Source: DASXVX01 sp036504075 (lineage in GTDB: Bacteria > Bacillota > Sulfobacillia > Symbiobacteriales > Symbiobacteriaceae). Taken from it: a stretch of DNA of 64,000 nucleotides. The notes under the pieces were generated by a model. The model was not told where the DNA came from, searched no databases, and worked only from the letters and a program-made list of their open reading frames with translations. Both the position numbers and the translations under genes were made by a program. Shown here piece by piece: positions 24,729 through 33,600 of the stretch. Every line of letters begins with the position of its first letter. Within the stretch, counting starts at the first letter, position 1. The stretch is taken from positions 1 to 64,000 of the forward strand of contig DASXVX010000065.1 of NCBI GenBank assembly GCA_036504075.1, read 5' to 3'.

Positions 24729-26303
24729 GTGGCGGTAATCCAGGGCGGCGCACAGCCCATCGGCGCAGCCGATTTCGACCGGCTGCTGCAGGAAAAATCC
24801 ATCTCGGAAGAGTTGATCCGGTCCATCGCCGATGCGCTGCGGGCGCAGCACGCCGCCGCCTGGCTGGTGGCGTTCTACAACCCCAGCCATACCGATGAGG
24901 CCGACATGGGCCTCTCCGTCCGGAACTGCTTTGCGCAACTCGCCCACGAAGGGCGGGTTCCGGAGTGGCCTCTGATTCAGGAGGCGGCCACCCAGTGGCT
25001 GGGCCGGTTCGTCCGCAGCGACCGACTCACTCGGCTGCGGGACCTGACCGAGCGCGTGGCCGCCAAACTGGCCGGCGCCGGCTCCGGCATCGGCGGCTCC
25101 GACATCATCCTGAGTCCGGAGAAGCGGGCCACGGTAGCCGCCGAAGTCGCCCGTGACCTTTCGACCTACCTCGGGCCGGAACACCTGGTCACCAACGATG
25201 CCGAAATCATGGCCCTGGCCAACTGGCTGGTGCTGGAGAACCTGGGCGCCGGCGCCCTGGAGCAGTTCCTCCGGGATCAATCGCTTACGGAAATCATGGT
25301 CGGCTCCCGCGGCCACATCTGGGTCGAAAAAGACGGTCGGGTGCAGGACACCGGCCAGACGCTCCCCGAGCAGAGGGCCGTCTGGTTCGCTCAGCGCCTC
25401 GCCGCCGTCATCGGCTCCCGCATCGACCAGGCCGAGCCGTCTATGGACGGCTTCCTGCAAGACGGCAGCCGGGTCCACGTGATTCTGCCGCCCGTGGTCA
25501 TGGACGGCGTCAGCATCACCATCCGGCGGCACAGCCGCCGCCCGACGCTCCCCCAGCTAGTTTCCGGCGGAGCGCTGACCCAAGAGGCGGCCGATTTCCT
25601 CAAAGACGGCGTCTCCGGCCTTGCCAACGTCCTCATCTCCGGCGGCACGTCCTCCGGCAAAACCACCATTCTGAACGTGGTCGCCGGGTTCATCGGCGAA
25701 AACGAGCGGGTGCTCACCATGGAAGATGCGCCCGAACTGCGGCTGCCGCTGCCCCACGTGATCCGCCTGCGGACCCGCAAGGCCAACATCGAAGGCCGGG
25801 GCGAGTTTTCGATGCGGATGCTGGTCAAGGAGTCGCTGCGGATGCGGCCGGACCGGGTCGTCGTCGGCGAGGTCCGCGGCGCCGAAGCGCTGGACATGAT
25901 CGAAGCGATGAACACCGGCCACGACGGCTGCCTCTCCACCGCCCACGCCAACGGCCCGCTGGACATGCTGAAGCGCCTCGGCCAGATGATGAAGCGCGGC
26001 GACCCCCAGCTTACGGACGCGGGCGCCTTCGAACTGATCGCCAGCGCCCTGCACCTGATCGTCCACGCCGAGCGGCGCATCTCTGCCGACGGCCACGTGA
26101 CCCGTGGCGTCATGGAGGTCGTGGAGGTGGAAGGCTACCGCTCCGACCGGCCCGGCATCATGGGCTTCGTTCTGCGCCCGCTGTTCAAACGGGGGCCGGA
26201 CCGGGTGCTCCGCCGGGTCGGTACCATCAGCGAAAAGCTGGCCCTGCATCTCAAGCTGAACGGGGTCGACTCGGACAGGTGGGTGACAGCCGATGGCGAC
26301 TGA
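24729..26303 (+). CDS. tadA: Tad pilus secretion ATPase TadA/CpaF
   Basis: This 524-aa secretion ATPase powers Flp pilin assembly. It starts at GTG 24729 after AGGAGG. The Walker A motif is ISGGTSSGKTT (about residues 300-310), the Asp box region is LTMEDAPELRLP, the Walker B region is MRPDRVVVGEVRGAEA and the His box is NTGHDGCLSTAHANG, all typical for CpaF. The N-terminal 160 residues are longer than in many TadA proteins and divergent. The tadB start overlaps its end. Confidence 0.93.
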   Translation: MAVIQGGAQPIGAADFDRLLQEKSISEELIRSIADALRAQHAAAWLVAFYNPSHTDEADMGLSVRNCFAQLAHEGRVPEWPLIQEAATQWLGRFVRSDRLTRLRDLTERVAAKLAGAGSGIGGSDIILSPEKRATVAAEVARDLSTYLGPEHLVTNDAEIMALANWLVLENLGAGALEQFLRDQSLTEIMVGSRGHIWVEKDGRVQDTGQTLPEQRAVWFAQRLAAVIGSRIDQAEPSMDGFLQDGSRVHVILPPVVMDGVSITIRRHSRRPTLPQLVSGGALTQEAADFLKDGVSGLANVLISGGTSSGKTTILNVVAGFIGENERVLTMEDAPELRLPLPHVIRLRTRKANIEGRGEFSMRMLVKESLRMRPDRVVVGEVRGAEALDMIEAMNTGHDGCLSTAHANGPLDMLKRLGQMMKRGDPQLTDAGAFELIASALHLIVHAERRISADGHVTRGVMEVVEVEGYRSDRPGIMGFVLRPLFKRGPDRVLRRVGTISEKLALHLKLNGVDSDRWVTADGD

Positions 26304-27168
26304 GTGGGGTGCGACCGTCCTGGCCGCCGGCGCCGTAGGCAGCGCCTGTGCGGGCGTTTGGGCCATCTGGCAGATGGCACCCTCGGCGCAGAAAATTCGC
26401 CGGCGCGTCGGCCACGAACAGGTCAAGGTGTCGCTCCTGAGCAAGGAGCGCTCCAAGCAGATGATGGACCTGGTGCCGGCGGTTGGCGGAGCGCTGGCGC
26501 TCTTTTTCCTGACGTCGCTGTTGACGCACGCCACGTTCCTGGCGTTTGCCGTTTCCTTCGGTGGTTTCATGATTCCCGGCTGGCTCCGGGAGTGGCAGGA
26601 GACGCGCAAGTTGATGCAGCTCTCCGACCAGCTCAACCGGGTGATGGGCATGATCGCCACCAGCCTGAAGCGGGGGACGCCGCTGGAGGCGTCGATCGCC
26701 CAGGCCGCGGGCGCCATGGCCCAGCCCATGGGTCCGGTGCTCCGGAACCTGGCCGAGGCCACCAGCATGGGCGTCACGCTCTCGCAGGCGGTGGAGCAGG
26801 TGCGTAAGCTGCCGGTCGTCACCGCCAGCACCGACTTTCAGGTCTTTGCCACCGAAATGGTCATCTGCCACGAGCGCGGCGCCAACGTCATTCAGGCGTT
26901 CGAAGCGCTGCGGCAGGTGTTGGCGGCCCGCCGGAAATACCGGGACCAGGTGCGGGAGAACATGGGCCAGCACCTGATGCAGTCGCTGGTCATCGCCGGC
27001 ATCGGCATGCTGGTGCTCATGGCCTACGCGGCCATGACCGAAGAGGGTCTGGGGCCGCTGCTGGCCTCGCCCTGGGGCCAGATTGCGCTGGCGGTCTCGA
27101 TTCTGGGCAATGCGTTTCTGATTCGCTGGACGCACATCAGCCTGCTCCGGCAGACAAAACGGGTCTAA
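26293..27168 (+). CDS. tadB: Tad pilus inner-membrane platform protein TadB
   Basis: This 291-aa protein has a T2SSF domain: hydrophobic helices near residues 8-28, 62-95, 230-253 and 256-275, with the cytoplasmic segment LNRVMGMIATSLKRGTPLEA and an Arg-rich AARRKYRDQVREN before the last helices. It overlaps tadA by 11 bases. TadB and TadC form the platform on which the ATPase acts. Confidence 0.88.
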   Translation: MATEWGATVLAAGAVGSACAGVWAIWQMAPSAQKIRRRVGHEQVKVSLLSKERSKQMMDLVPAVGGALALFFLTSLLTHATFLAFAVSFGGFMIPGWLREWQETRKLMQLSDQLNRVMGMIATSLKRGTPLEASIAQAAGAMAQPMGPVLRNLAEATSMGVTLSQAVEQVRKLPVVTASTDFQVFATEMVICHERGANVIQAFEALRQVLAARRKYRDQVRENMGQHLMQSLVIAGIGMLVLMAYAAMTEEGLGPLLASPWGQIALAVSILGNAFLIRWTHISLLRQTKRV

Positions 27169-27181
27169 GGGGGGAACGGCT

Positions 27182-27997
27182 GTGGAGGCTCTGGCAGGCG
27201 TCTTTGCGGCGCTGGCGGTACTGCTGCTGGCGACGGCGGTCTACCGGCTCCGGCGGCACCGGACCGCCACGTTGCGGGCCCGCCGCCAGGTCGTCCGGTC
27301 CTGGCGGAAAGAGCGGACCCCGTTTGAAGTCATCGGCCAGTATGTAGGCCTGGATCACGCCGACCGGCTCTGTCAGTATGCCGGCCGCCCTTATGGGCTG
27401 ACCGGCACCACGCTGCTGCAGTATCAGTTCCTGTTCGGGCTGCTGGTCATGGTCCTCTTCTTTGCGATCAGCGTGACTTTCGGCCTGATCATCGGCGGCT
27501 TCGCCTGGTACATGCCCCGCTTTCTGCTCTCCGCCATGGCGACCCAGCGCCGGACCCAGATTGCCATGGAACTGCCGGCCTTCCTGGACCTGTGGGGTCT
27601 GCTGGTCGCCTCTGGAGAAGGGGTGGAGACGGCGCTGGTGGAGATCTGCAAGCGCCACCCGGACTGGATGCTCACGGCCGAAATCCTGCGGGTGCGGGAT
27701 CGGGTCTCCGCGTCCGGCCTGTTCGGCGAATCGCTGGTGGAAGAGGCCAAAGTAACCGGATCGCCGGAGTTCGTGGCGGTGGCCGAGCAGGTCAGCCACC
27801 TGGTCGAAGGCGGTGGCCTGCCCAGCAAAGAGCTGGCCCGCATGGCCGAGCAAATGCGTGAACAACGGGTCACCGAACTGATGCAGTCGGCGGGGGCCAT
27901 GGCCATCGTCGGCATTTTCCCCAAGCTGGGTGCCGTTTTTCTTAGTCTCATGCCCGTGTTGGCGACCATCGTCCTGACGGTTCAAAAACAAATCTAA
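27182..27997 (+). CDS. tadC: Tad pilus inner-membrane platform protein TadC
   Basis: This 271-aa paralogue of TadB starts at GTG 27182 with AAGGGGGG upstream. It has an N-terminal helix, a central pair (LFGLLVMVLFFAISVTFGLI...) and a C-terminal helix (LGAVFLSLMPVLATIVLTV). The T2SSF segment contains MELPAFLDLWGLLVASGEGV, the TadC version of the cytoplasmic motif. Confidence 0.88.
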   Translation: MEALAGVFAALAVLLLATAVYRLRRHRTATLRARRQVVRSWRKERTPFEVIGQYVGLDHADRLCQYAGRPYGLTGTTLLQYQFLFGLLVMVLFFAISVTFGLIIGGFAWYMPRFLLSAMATQRRTQIAMELPAFLDLWGLLVASGEGVETALVEICKRHPDWMLTAEILRVRDRVSASGLFGESLVEEAKVTGSPEFVAVAEQVSHLVEGGGLPSKELARMAEQMREQRVTELMQSAGAMAIVGIFPKLGAVFLSLMPVLATIVLTVQKQI

Positions 27998-28014
27998 GAG
28001 GGGGAGCGGTTGTT

Positions 28015-28245
28015 ATGATGCTGATGGCTTACGTGCGGATTCAGAACGGCTGGGATCGGATGTGGCGGAGCCTGCGTGAGGAGAAAGGCCTGACCGCCAT
28101 TGAGTACGGCGTCTTTGCCGCCTTCGTGGTGCTGCTGCTGGTGGGAGCCGCCGTCATCATCGGCCCGAAGCTGAAAACCTGGATCACCGGCACCATCGAC
28201 TGCATCACCACCAAGAACAAGGCCGGCTGCGACTACGGCGCCTAA
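28015..28245 (+). CDS. flp: Flp-type pilin
   Basis: This 76-aa prepilin has a short basic leader, the Flp processing site G25-L26, and the signature Glu-Tyr pair (LTAIEYG, E30 Y31), followed by one hydrophobic helix. Mature Flp pilins are about 50 residues, as here. Two Cys residues (C62 and C71) near the C-terminus could form a disulfide on the outer face. No prepilin peptidase (TadV) gene is in the window, so processing must depend on one elsewhere. The start has GAGGGGG. Confidence 0.92.
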   Translation: MMLMAYVRIQNGWDRMWRSLREEKGLTAIEYGVFAAFVVLLLVGAAVIIGPKLKTWITGTIDCITTKNKAGCDYGA

Positions 28246-28307
28246 GCGAAGCGACGGAGGGCCGGGTCCGCCCCGACCCCGTTTCCCGAAGGGACGGAGG
28301 GATCAGG

Positions 28308-28721
28308 ATGACAGTTCGGCACCTGGCAAAAGCCGCAGATGGCGTGGCTATGATTGAAGCAACACTGGGCACCGTCATTCTGATTTTCGCCGCCCTGGCC
28401 GCCGTTCAGATCGTGCTGGTGTTCCACGGCGCCCTGGCGGCCAAGAGTGCCGCCACCCGGGCCGCCCGGACCTACGCCATCACCAACGACCTGAACGAGG
28501 CCGACCGCACCGCCCAGCGGCAGTACAGTACGGCACTGGCGGCGCTGAAGTGGGAACCGGCGGAGTGTGACCGGAGCAGCGGCATGGCCCACTGCAAGAT
28601 CACCGTCACGATTCCCGAAGTCGTTCCCGGCGGCGGCCTGTTTGCAGGCGGTTCGGTCCTGTCGCAGCCAACCCGCTCCGAAGAAGGCTGGTACCCCATC
28701 GGTGCCAGGAATGGGTTTTGA
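28308..28721 (+). CDS. tadE: TadE-like pseudopilin
   Basis: This 137-aa protein has a prepilin-type N-terminus with G12 followed by VAMIE17 and a single hydrophobic helix (about 18-40), like TadE. The C-terminal part is extracellular with two Cys residues (DC and HC) that may pair. The start ATG has GGAGGG, although a hairpin-rich 62-bp gap follows flp. It overlaps the next gene at its stop. Confidence 0.75.
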   Translation: MTVRHLAKAADGVAMIEATLGTVILIFAALAAVQIVLVFHGALAAKSAATRAARTYAITNDLNEADRTAQRQYSTALAALKWEPAECDRSSGMAHCKITVTIPEVVPGGGLFAGGSVLSQPTRSEEGWYPIGARNGF

Positions 28722-28723
28722 GC

Positions 28724-29434
28724 ATGAACCAGGCGCTTTTGCGTGACGAACGGGGCAGCGTTTCGGTCGTCTTTATCGCCCTGCTGCTGGTGGTGACTAT
28801 TCTCATGATCGCCTTCCTGGATCGGGAGTGGGCGAACTACACGTTGAAAATGGCCGAGGACACGGCGGACTTTGCCGCCGAAGCCGGCGCCGGAGCCCAT
28901 GAGGTTCTGGACACGGTTACGGTCTCCCGGAGCCACTGGGACTGGGACCCCGGCATCAACTGCGACCCTCCGGATGAAAAGGGGAATGTCACATGCTCGG
29001 GCGGTTGGGTAAGCGCTCCTCCTGACCCTCCGTATCAGATTACCCGTATGCCGGAGGACCAGATGCTTGAAACCTGGCGAAGCCTGGCCGGCTGTGGCCC
29101 CAATACGCACTGGGCCTCCGGCACCGGGGATTACCAGTGCACCGTGGCGTTGACCGCCCGGCAGGTCGTCTTCATTGACACTGCAAACGACATTGCCGCC
29201 AATGTCTTCAACCTGAACTGGCCCGACAAGGCGGCTGCGCAAGCCACGGCCATAGCCGACTACGTCAACTTCGAGTGCCGGACCGTTAGTCTGCCGGTCG
29301 AAGTGCACATGACATCGCTCTTTGGCGCCATCCCCTGGAAAAGAACCGTTTGGCAGCAAGGGAAAGCCATTGTCCAGCTGCCGCCGCCCCCGTTCCCTTA
29401 CACTGGTGCATCGTGTGGAGGAGCAAACCCATGA
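28724..29434 (+). CDS. TadE/TadG-like pilus-associated protein
   Basis: This is a 236-aa membrane-anchored protein. TTG 28718 or ATG 28724 can serve as start. A short leader RDERGSVS precedes one hydrophobic helix (VVFIALLLVVTILMIAFL), but the +5 Glu of processed pilins is absent, as in TadG-type proteins. The remaining roughly 195 residues are predicted outside, with at least six Cys residues (such as INCDPP, VTCSG, LAGCGP, YQCTV, FECRT and ASCGG), suggesting a disulfide-stabilised domain. It overlaps the next gene by ATGA (29431-29434). Confidence 0.65.
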   Translation: MNQALLRDERGSVSVVFIALLLVVTILMIAFLDREWANYTLKMAEDTADFAAEAGAGAHEVLDTVTVSRSHWDWDPGINCDPPDEKGNVTCSGGWVSAPPDPPYQITRMPEDQMLETWRSLAGCGPNTHWASGTGDYQCTVALTARQVVFIDTANDIAANVFNLNWPDKAAAQATAIADYVNFECRTVSLPVEVHMTSLFGAIPWKRTVWQQGKAIVQLPPPPFPYTGASCGGANP

Positions 29435-30252
29435 ACAACAGTTCGCCGGTGATATCGTTCAGCGCGGCCGAAGCGGCCTACCTGGCCGCTCTGCTGGGCG
29501 CAGAGACCCTGGTCGGGTTCCCGGACCCGTTTTACGGCTGGTTGGCCGAAGATATACGCACGGCGCTGCTGGAGACCCGCGCCGGACTCGCTGGCCGTGG
29601 CCTGGTCACGCTTGGGCCGGAGGGCTCTACAGCCATCGATCCGGCCGTTGCGCCGCTCATCCGGGCCTGCGGCTTTGCCGATGCATCGTTCGTGCTCACC
29701 CGGACGGACCCCGCCGGGACCACGGCGGTTCGATACTACCACGTGGCGCCGGAACTGACGGTGGAGCATGTGACCCCGCCGCACAGCCTGTCGGCCGGCG
29801 ACCTCGCCGGCGTGGCCGGCACGTACGAGGTCTACCGGCGGGTGCTGGCGTTCTTCCGCCTGGAAGGCCAGATCGCTCCCGCCGCTGACAGCGGGTTGCT
29901 GCCGGAGGCGCTCCTCCGCCGGGCCCGGACGCTGGCCGAGTCGAACGAAGGCGAGGCCCGGGCGGTTCTGCTGCAGGCCGGGCTGTCCACCTCGGTCGCC
30001 CGGGCGCTGGCCGAAACGTTCTTACACCCCGTAGGCAACGCGGCCCTGGTGGCGCTTGCCCGCCGGGCTGACGCCCCGGAGGTGGACGGCGTCGCGTTTT
30101 TGGCGGGTGCCAACGGCATATGGCGGCTCCGCCCGACCAGCCGGCACGGCGCGGATTGGGTCGAACTCTCCCCCTTCACCGCCGCCGAGGCCGAATCCGG
30201 CATCCTGCGGGTGATGAACCGGGTCCTGCCGGTTCCGCTCGGCGTCCACTGA
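29431..30252 (+). CDS. Unknown soluble protein at the Tad/T7SS junction
   Basis: This 273-aa protein starts at ATG 29431, overlapping the previous stop. It has no signal or membrane segment. The first half alternates helix and strand (FSAAEAAYLAALLGAETL, TRAGLAGRGLVTLGPEG, AIDPAVAPLIRACGFADAS, VRYYHVAPELTVEHVTPPH), which recalls the general layout of ESX EspG-type chaperones. The middle is helical and Ala/Arg/Leu-rich. It precedes the WXG100 gene by 64 bp, so a chaperone or adaptor for the Esx protein or the large effector is a reasonable guess. I do not recognise it as a named family. Confidence 0.6.
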   Translation: MNNSSPVISFSAAEAAYLAALLGAETLVGFPDPFYGWLAEDIRTALLETRAGLAGRGLVTLGPEGSTAIDPAVAPLIRACGFADASFVLTRTDPAGTTAVRYYHVAPELTVEHVTPPHSLSAGDLAGVAGTYEVYRRVLAFFRLEGQIAPAADSGLLPEALLRRARTLAESNEGEARAVLLQAGLSTSVARALAETFLHPVGNAALVALARRADAPEVDGVAFLAGANGIWRLRPTSRHGADWVELSPFTAAEAESGILRVMNRVLPVPLGVH

Positions 30253-30266
30253 GCTTGATTGCGAGT

Positions 30267-30285
30267 TTCCGGGCACAGCCCGGAA
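30267..30285 (+). other. Intercistronic hairpin before the esx gene
   Basis: TTCCGGGC and GCCCGGAA form a perfect 8-bp stem with a 3-base loop (30267-30285), followed by GTGTTTCAT. It is a weak terminator or an mRNA stabiliser just upstream of the esx ribosome binding site. Confidence 0.6.
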
Positions 30286-30316
30286 GTGTTTCATCCGAAA
30301 AACGGGAGGCGTTACC

Positions 30317-30589
30317 ATGGCTAAGATTCTGATTACGCCGGAAGAGGTACGTGGGGTTGCAGCGCAATTCAAGTCGGCCGGTGAAGAGAGCCACGCCATG
30401 GTTCAGAAGTTGGCGGGCACCGTGAATACCATGCAGCAGAACTGGGCCGGCATGACCAGCCAGAAGTTCTATGCCGACTATGAGCACTGGCAGCAGAGCA
30501 TGAACCAGTTTGTCGTGGTCCTGAACGAGATCAATCAGCAGCTGATGGTGATCGCGGAACGCTTCGAGCGGGCCGATTCGCCCACCTAG
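30317..30589 (+). CDS. esxA: WXG100 (Esx-family) secreted protein
   Basis: This 90-aa protein has the WXG100 size and helix-turn-helix design: helix 1 (EEVRGVAAQFKSAGEESH), the W-x-G turn in QNWAGM (W43, G45) and helix 2 (YEHWQQSMNQFVVVLNEINQ), ending with the export-type pattern of a late YxxxD/E-like acidic tail. It is a substrate and partner of EssC. Only one Esx protein is present, so it probably forms homodimers, as in Firmicutes. The gene is flanked by two strong hairpins, which should give it higher expression than its neighbours. Confidence 0.92.
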   Translation: MAKILITPEEVRGVAAQFKSAGEESHAMVQKLAGTVNTMQQNWAGMTSQKFYADYEHWQQSMNQFVVVLNEINQQLMVIAERFERADSPT

Positions 30590-30605
30590 CCCGGACGCAG
30601 GGGAT

Positions 30606-30633
30606 GGGCCGGGCCGACTTTCAGGCCCGGCCC
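30606..30633 (+). other. Intercistronic hairpin between esx and essC
   Basis: GGGCCGGGCC (30606-30615) pairs perfectly with GGCCCGGCCC (30624-30633) around an 8-base loop. There is no T-run, so some read-through into essC is expected. It could protect the esx mRNA 3' end and reduce essC expression. Confidence 0.65.
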
Positions 30634-30658
30634 GCAATCGCTTGAGAGGGGGATGAAG

Positions 30659-33600
30659 ATGGCGCCCTACGAACCTCCGGTCTTTCCCCGCTCGCCGCGC
30701 ATCCTCCCCGAACTGCCCGGCGGGGAAGTGGAGATTCCGGCTCCGGTGCCGGCGCCGGCCGCCCCGCACGCGTCCCTGACCTCCGTATTGATGTCGATTC
30801 TGCCGGGTCTGGCCGGTCCGCTGCTGATGTACCTGTTTGCCCGGCCCGCCGGCGCAAAACCCTCAACCTATATGTTTTATTCCATACCGATGATGGCCAT
30901 TGGCGCCTTGCTGCAAATCGGCAATCTGTATGCCCAGCGGCAGAAGTATGAGCGTGAACTGGCGGCCCGGGAGCAGCGATACCAGGACCTCCTGAAACGC
31001 CACGGCCAGGACCTGGACCGGTCGCGGCTCCAGCAGCAGACCGCTCTGCAGGGGCTGGACCCGGACCCGGCGGAATGCCTGGCCCGGGTGGAACGGCTGG
31101 ACGCCCGCATGTGGGAGCGCTCGCCCCGGGATGCCGACTTTCTGGCACTGCGGCTGGGCCTGGGACAGGTGCCGTTGGCGGTTACCGTCAAGGCGCCTCG
31201 CCTGGAAGGGGCGGCCGAACCCGACCCGCTGGCCCGGCAGGCCCGGGGGTTGGCGGACCAGTTTGCCCGGGTCGACGGCGTGCCCATTCGTCTGGCGCTG
31301 CCGGAAGTGGGCGTAGCCGGCCTGGCGGGCCCCCGGTCTTCCGTGCTGGCCGCCGCCCGCAGCTTGGCCCTGAACATCGCCACGCATCACTCGCCGGACG
31401 AAGTGAAGCTGGTGGCGCTCTTTCCCGAGCAGGAGGCCGACGATTGGGCCTGGTTGCGCTGGCTGCCGCACACCTGGACCGATGATCAACGCGTCCGCCT
31501 CCTGGCGGTGGAACGCGAAGGCGCTCACCGGCTTTTGACCAGCCTTTACGACCAGTTGAACCGCCGCAAGCTGCAAGCGGGGACGCAAAAGGAGTCGGGG
31601 ACGCTCCCGGTCTTCGTCTTCTTGTTGGCAGCCCCGCAACTGCTGGAGAACGAGCCTTTGGCGCCGCTGCTCCTGCGTGAAGGCCCGGCCCTGGCGGCGT
31701 TTGCCGTCGTGCTGGCCGAACGCAAGGAACTGCTGCCCAAGGAATGCCGGTCCATCGTCGACCTCACCGGTGGGGGCGGTCTTCTGCTCCAGACCGCCCC
31801 CATCCGCTCGCAGACCACATTTTCGCCGGACGAGGTATCCGGTGAACTGGCCGAGCGGCTCTCCCGGGCGATGGCGCCGGTCCGTCCGGGGCAAATGGGG
31901 GCAGCCGCCGAGATTCCGGGCCAGGTGACGCTCCTGGATTTGCTGGGCGCCGGCCGGGTCGAGGGCCTGGATGTGCTGAACCGGTGGCGGCAGTGTGAAC
32001 CCTACCGGTCGCTGGCCGTGCCGGTGGGCCTGCGGGCCGGCGGCGAGCGGCTGCTCCTCGACCTGCACGAGCGGGGGCACGGGCCGCACGGCCTGGTGGC
32101 CGGAGCGACCGGCGCCGGCAAGAGCGAACTGCTGCAGACGCTCATCGCGTCCCTGGCGGTCGCGTATCACCCGCACGACGTCGCCTTCGTGATGGTCGAC
32201 TACAAGGGCGGCGGCATGGCCAACGCCTTCAAGGACCTTCCGCATCTCGTCGGTACCATCACCAACCTGGAAGGAAACCTGGCCAGGCGGGCGCTGGCAG
32301 CCCTCAAGGCGGAACTGAAGCGGCGCCAGAAGCTGCTGGGCGAGGCCGGGGTCAATCATATTGATGCGTACATGCGGGCCCGTGTGGAGGGCAGGCGCCT
32401 GGAGCCGCTCCCGCATCTGATGGTGGTGGTGGATGAGTTTGCCGAACTGAAGGCGGAGCAACCGGAGTTCATGCGGGAGTTGATCAGCGCCGTGCGGGTG
32501 GGCCGCTCGCTGGGCGTCCATCTCGTTTTGGCGACGCAGAAGCCGGCGGGCGTGGTGGACGAGCAAATCTGGAGCAACACCCGGTTCCGACTCTGTCTGC
32601 GGGTGGAGCGCCCGCAGGACAGCCAGGAGGTGATCAAGTGTCCGGACGCGGCGTTTATCACCGGGTCCGGGCGGGCTTACTTTCAGGTCGGCAATAACGA
32701 GCGCTTCGAGCTCTTTCAGGCCGGGTGGGGCGGAGCGCCGTACCTGCCGGACGCCGGGAACGCGGGGGATGCGGTTCGGGTGTTTGAGGTCGCCCTGGAA
32801 GGCGCCCGGCTCCCGGTCGGCGCGGCGTCGGAGCGGCCGGCCGCCCCTGCGGCCCGGCAGACGGAACTGCAGGCGCTCATGACGCACCTGCAAGCCGTGG
32901 CGGAACAGGCGGCCATCGCACCGTTGAAGGGCCCGTGGCTGCCGCCGCTGCCGCAGCAGGTGTCGCTGGCGGAGTTGGGGCCCGGCGGGGAGTCCTGGCG
33001 CACTGCCGGGGTTGAGGCCGGAGAGGGGTGGGCGACCGGCGGGTGGCTGGCGCCGGTCATCGGGCTCGTGGACGACCCGGAGCATCAGGTGCAGGAACCG
33101 CTGCGCATCAGTCTGGCCAGGGATGGTCACCTGGCGATCTACGGCGCTCCGGGCAGCGGCAAGACGACCCTGGTCCAGACGCTGGTGACTTCGCTCGCCC
33201 GCACATACAGCCCGGCGGATGTCCACATCTATCTGGTCGATGCCAGCGGGCGGACCCTGTCGGGGTTTGCGGGATTGCCCCACGTGGGCGGCGTGATTCT
33301 CGGCGACGAGGCCGAGCGGGTGAACCGGTTGCTGCGGTTCCTGCTGCAGGAGCTGGAGGGTCGGAAGGCACGTTTTGCCGGCGCCGGCGTAAACACCCTG
33401 GCGGCCTACCGGCGGGCTCGCGGCGAACAGCTCCCGGCGATCGTCGTGATCATGGATAACTACCCGGCCTTCGCCGCCGCGTATCCGGACGGCGAAGAGC
33501 AGGTCGTCCCGCTGGTCCGGGAAGGCGGAAACCTGGGGATTCACCTGGTGCTGACGGCGGCCAGTCCCGCCGGAATTCGCTCGAAAGTGGCGGCCAACAT

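Noticed and set aside
29322..29888. 188-codon frame overlapping the TadG-like gene and the next gene
   Set aside because: Out of frame, Arg/Gly/Pro-rich shadow without its own ribosome binding site.
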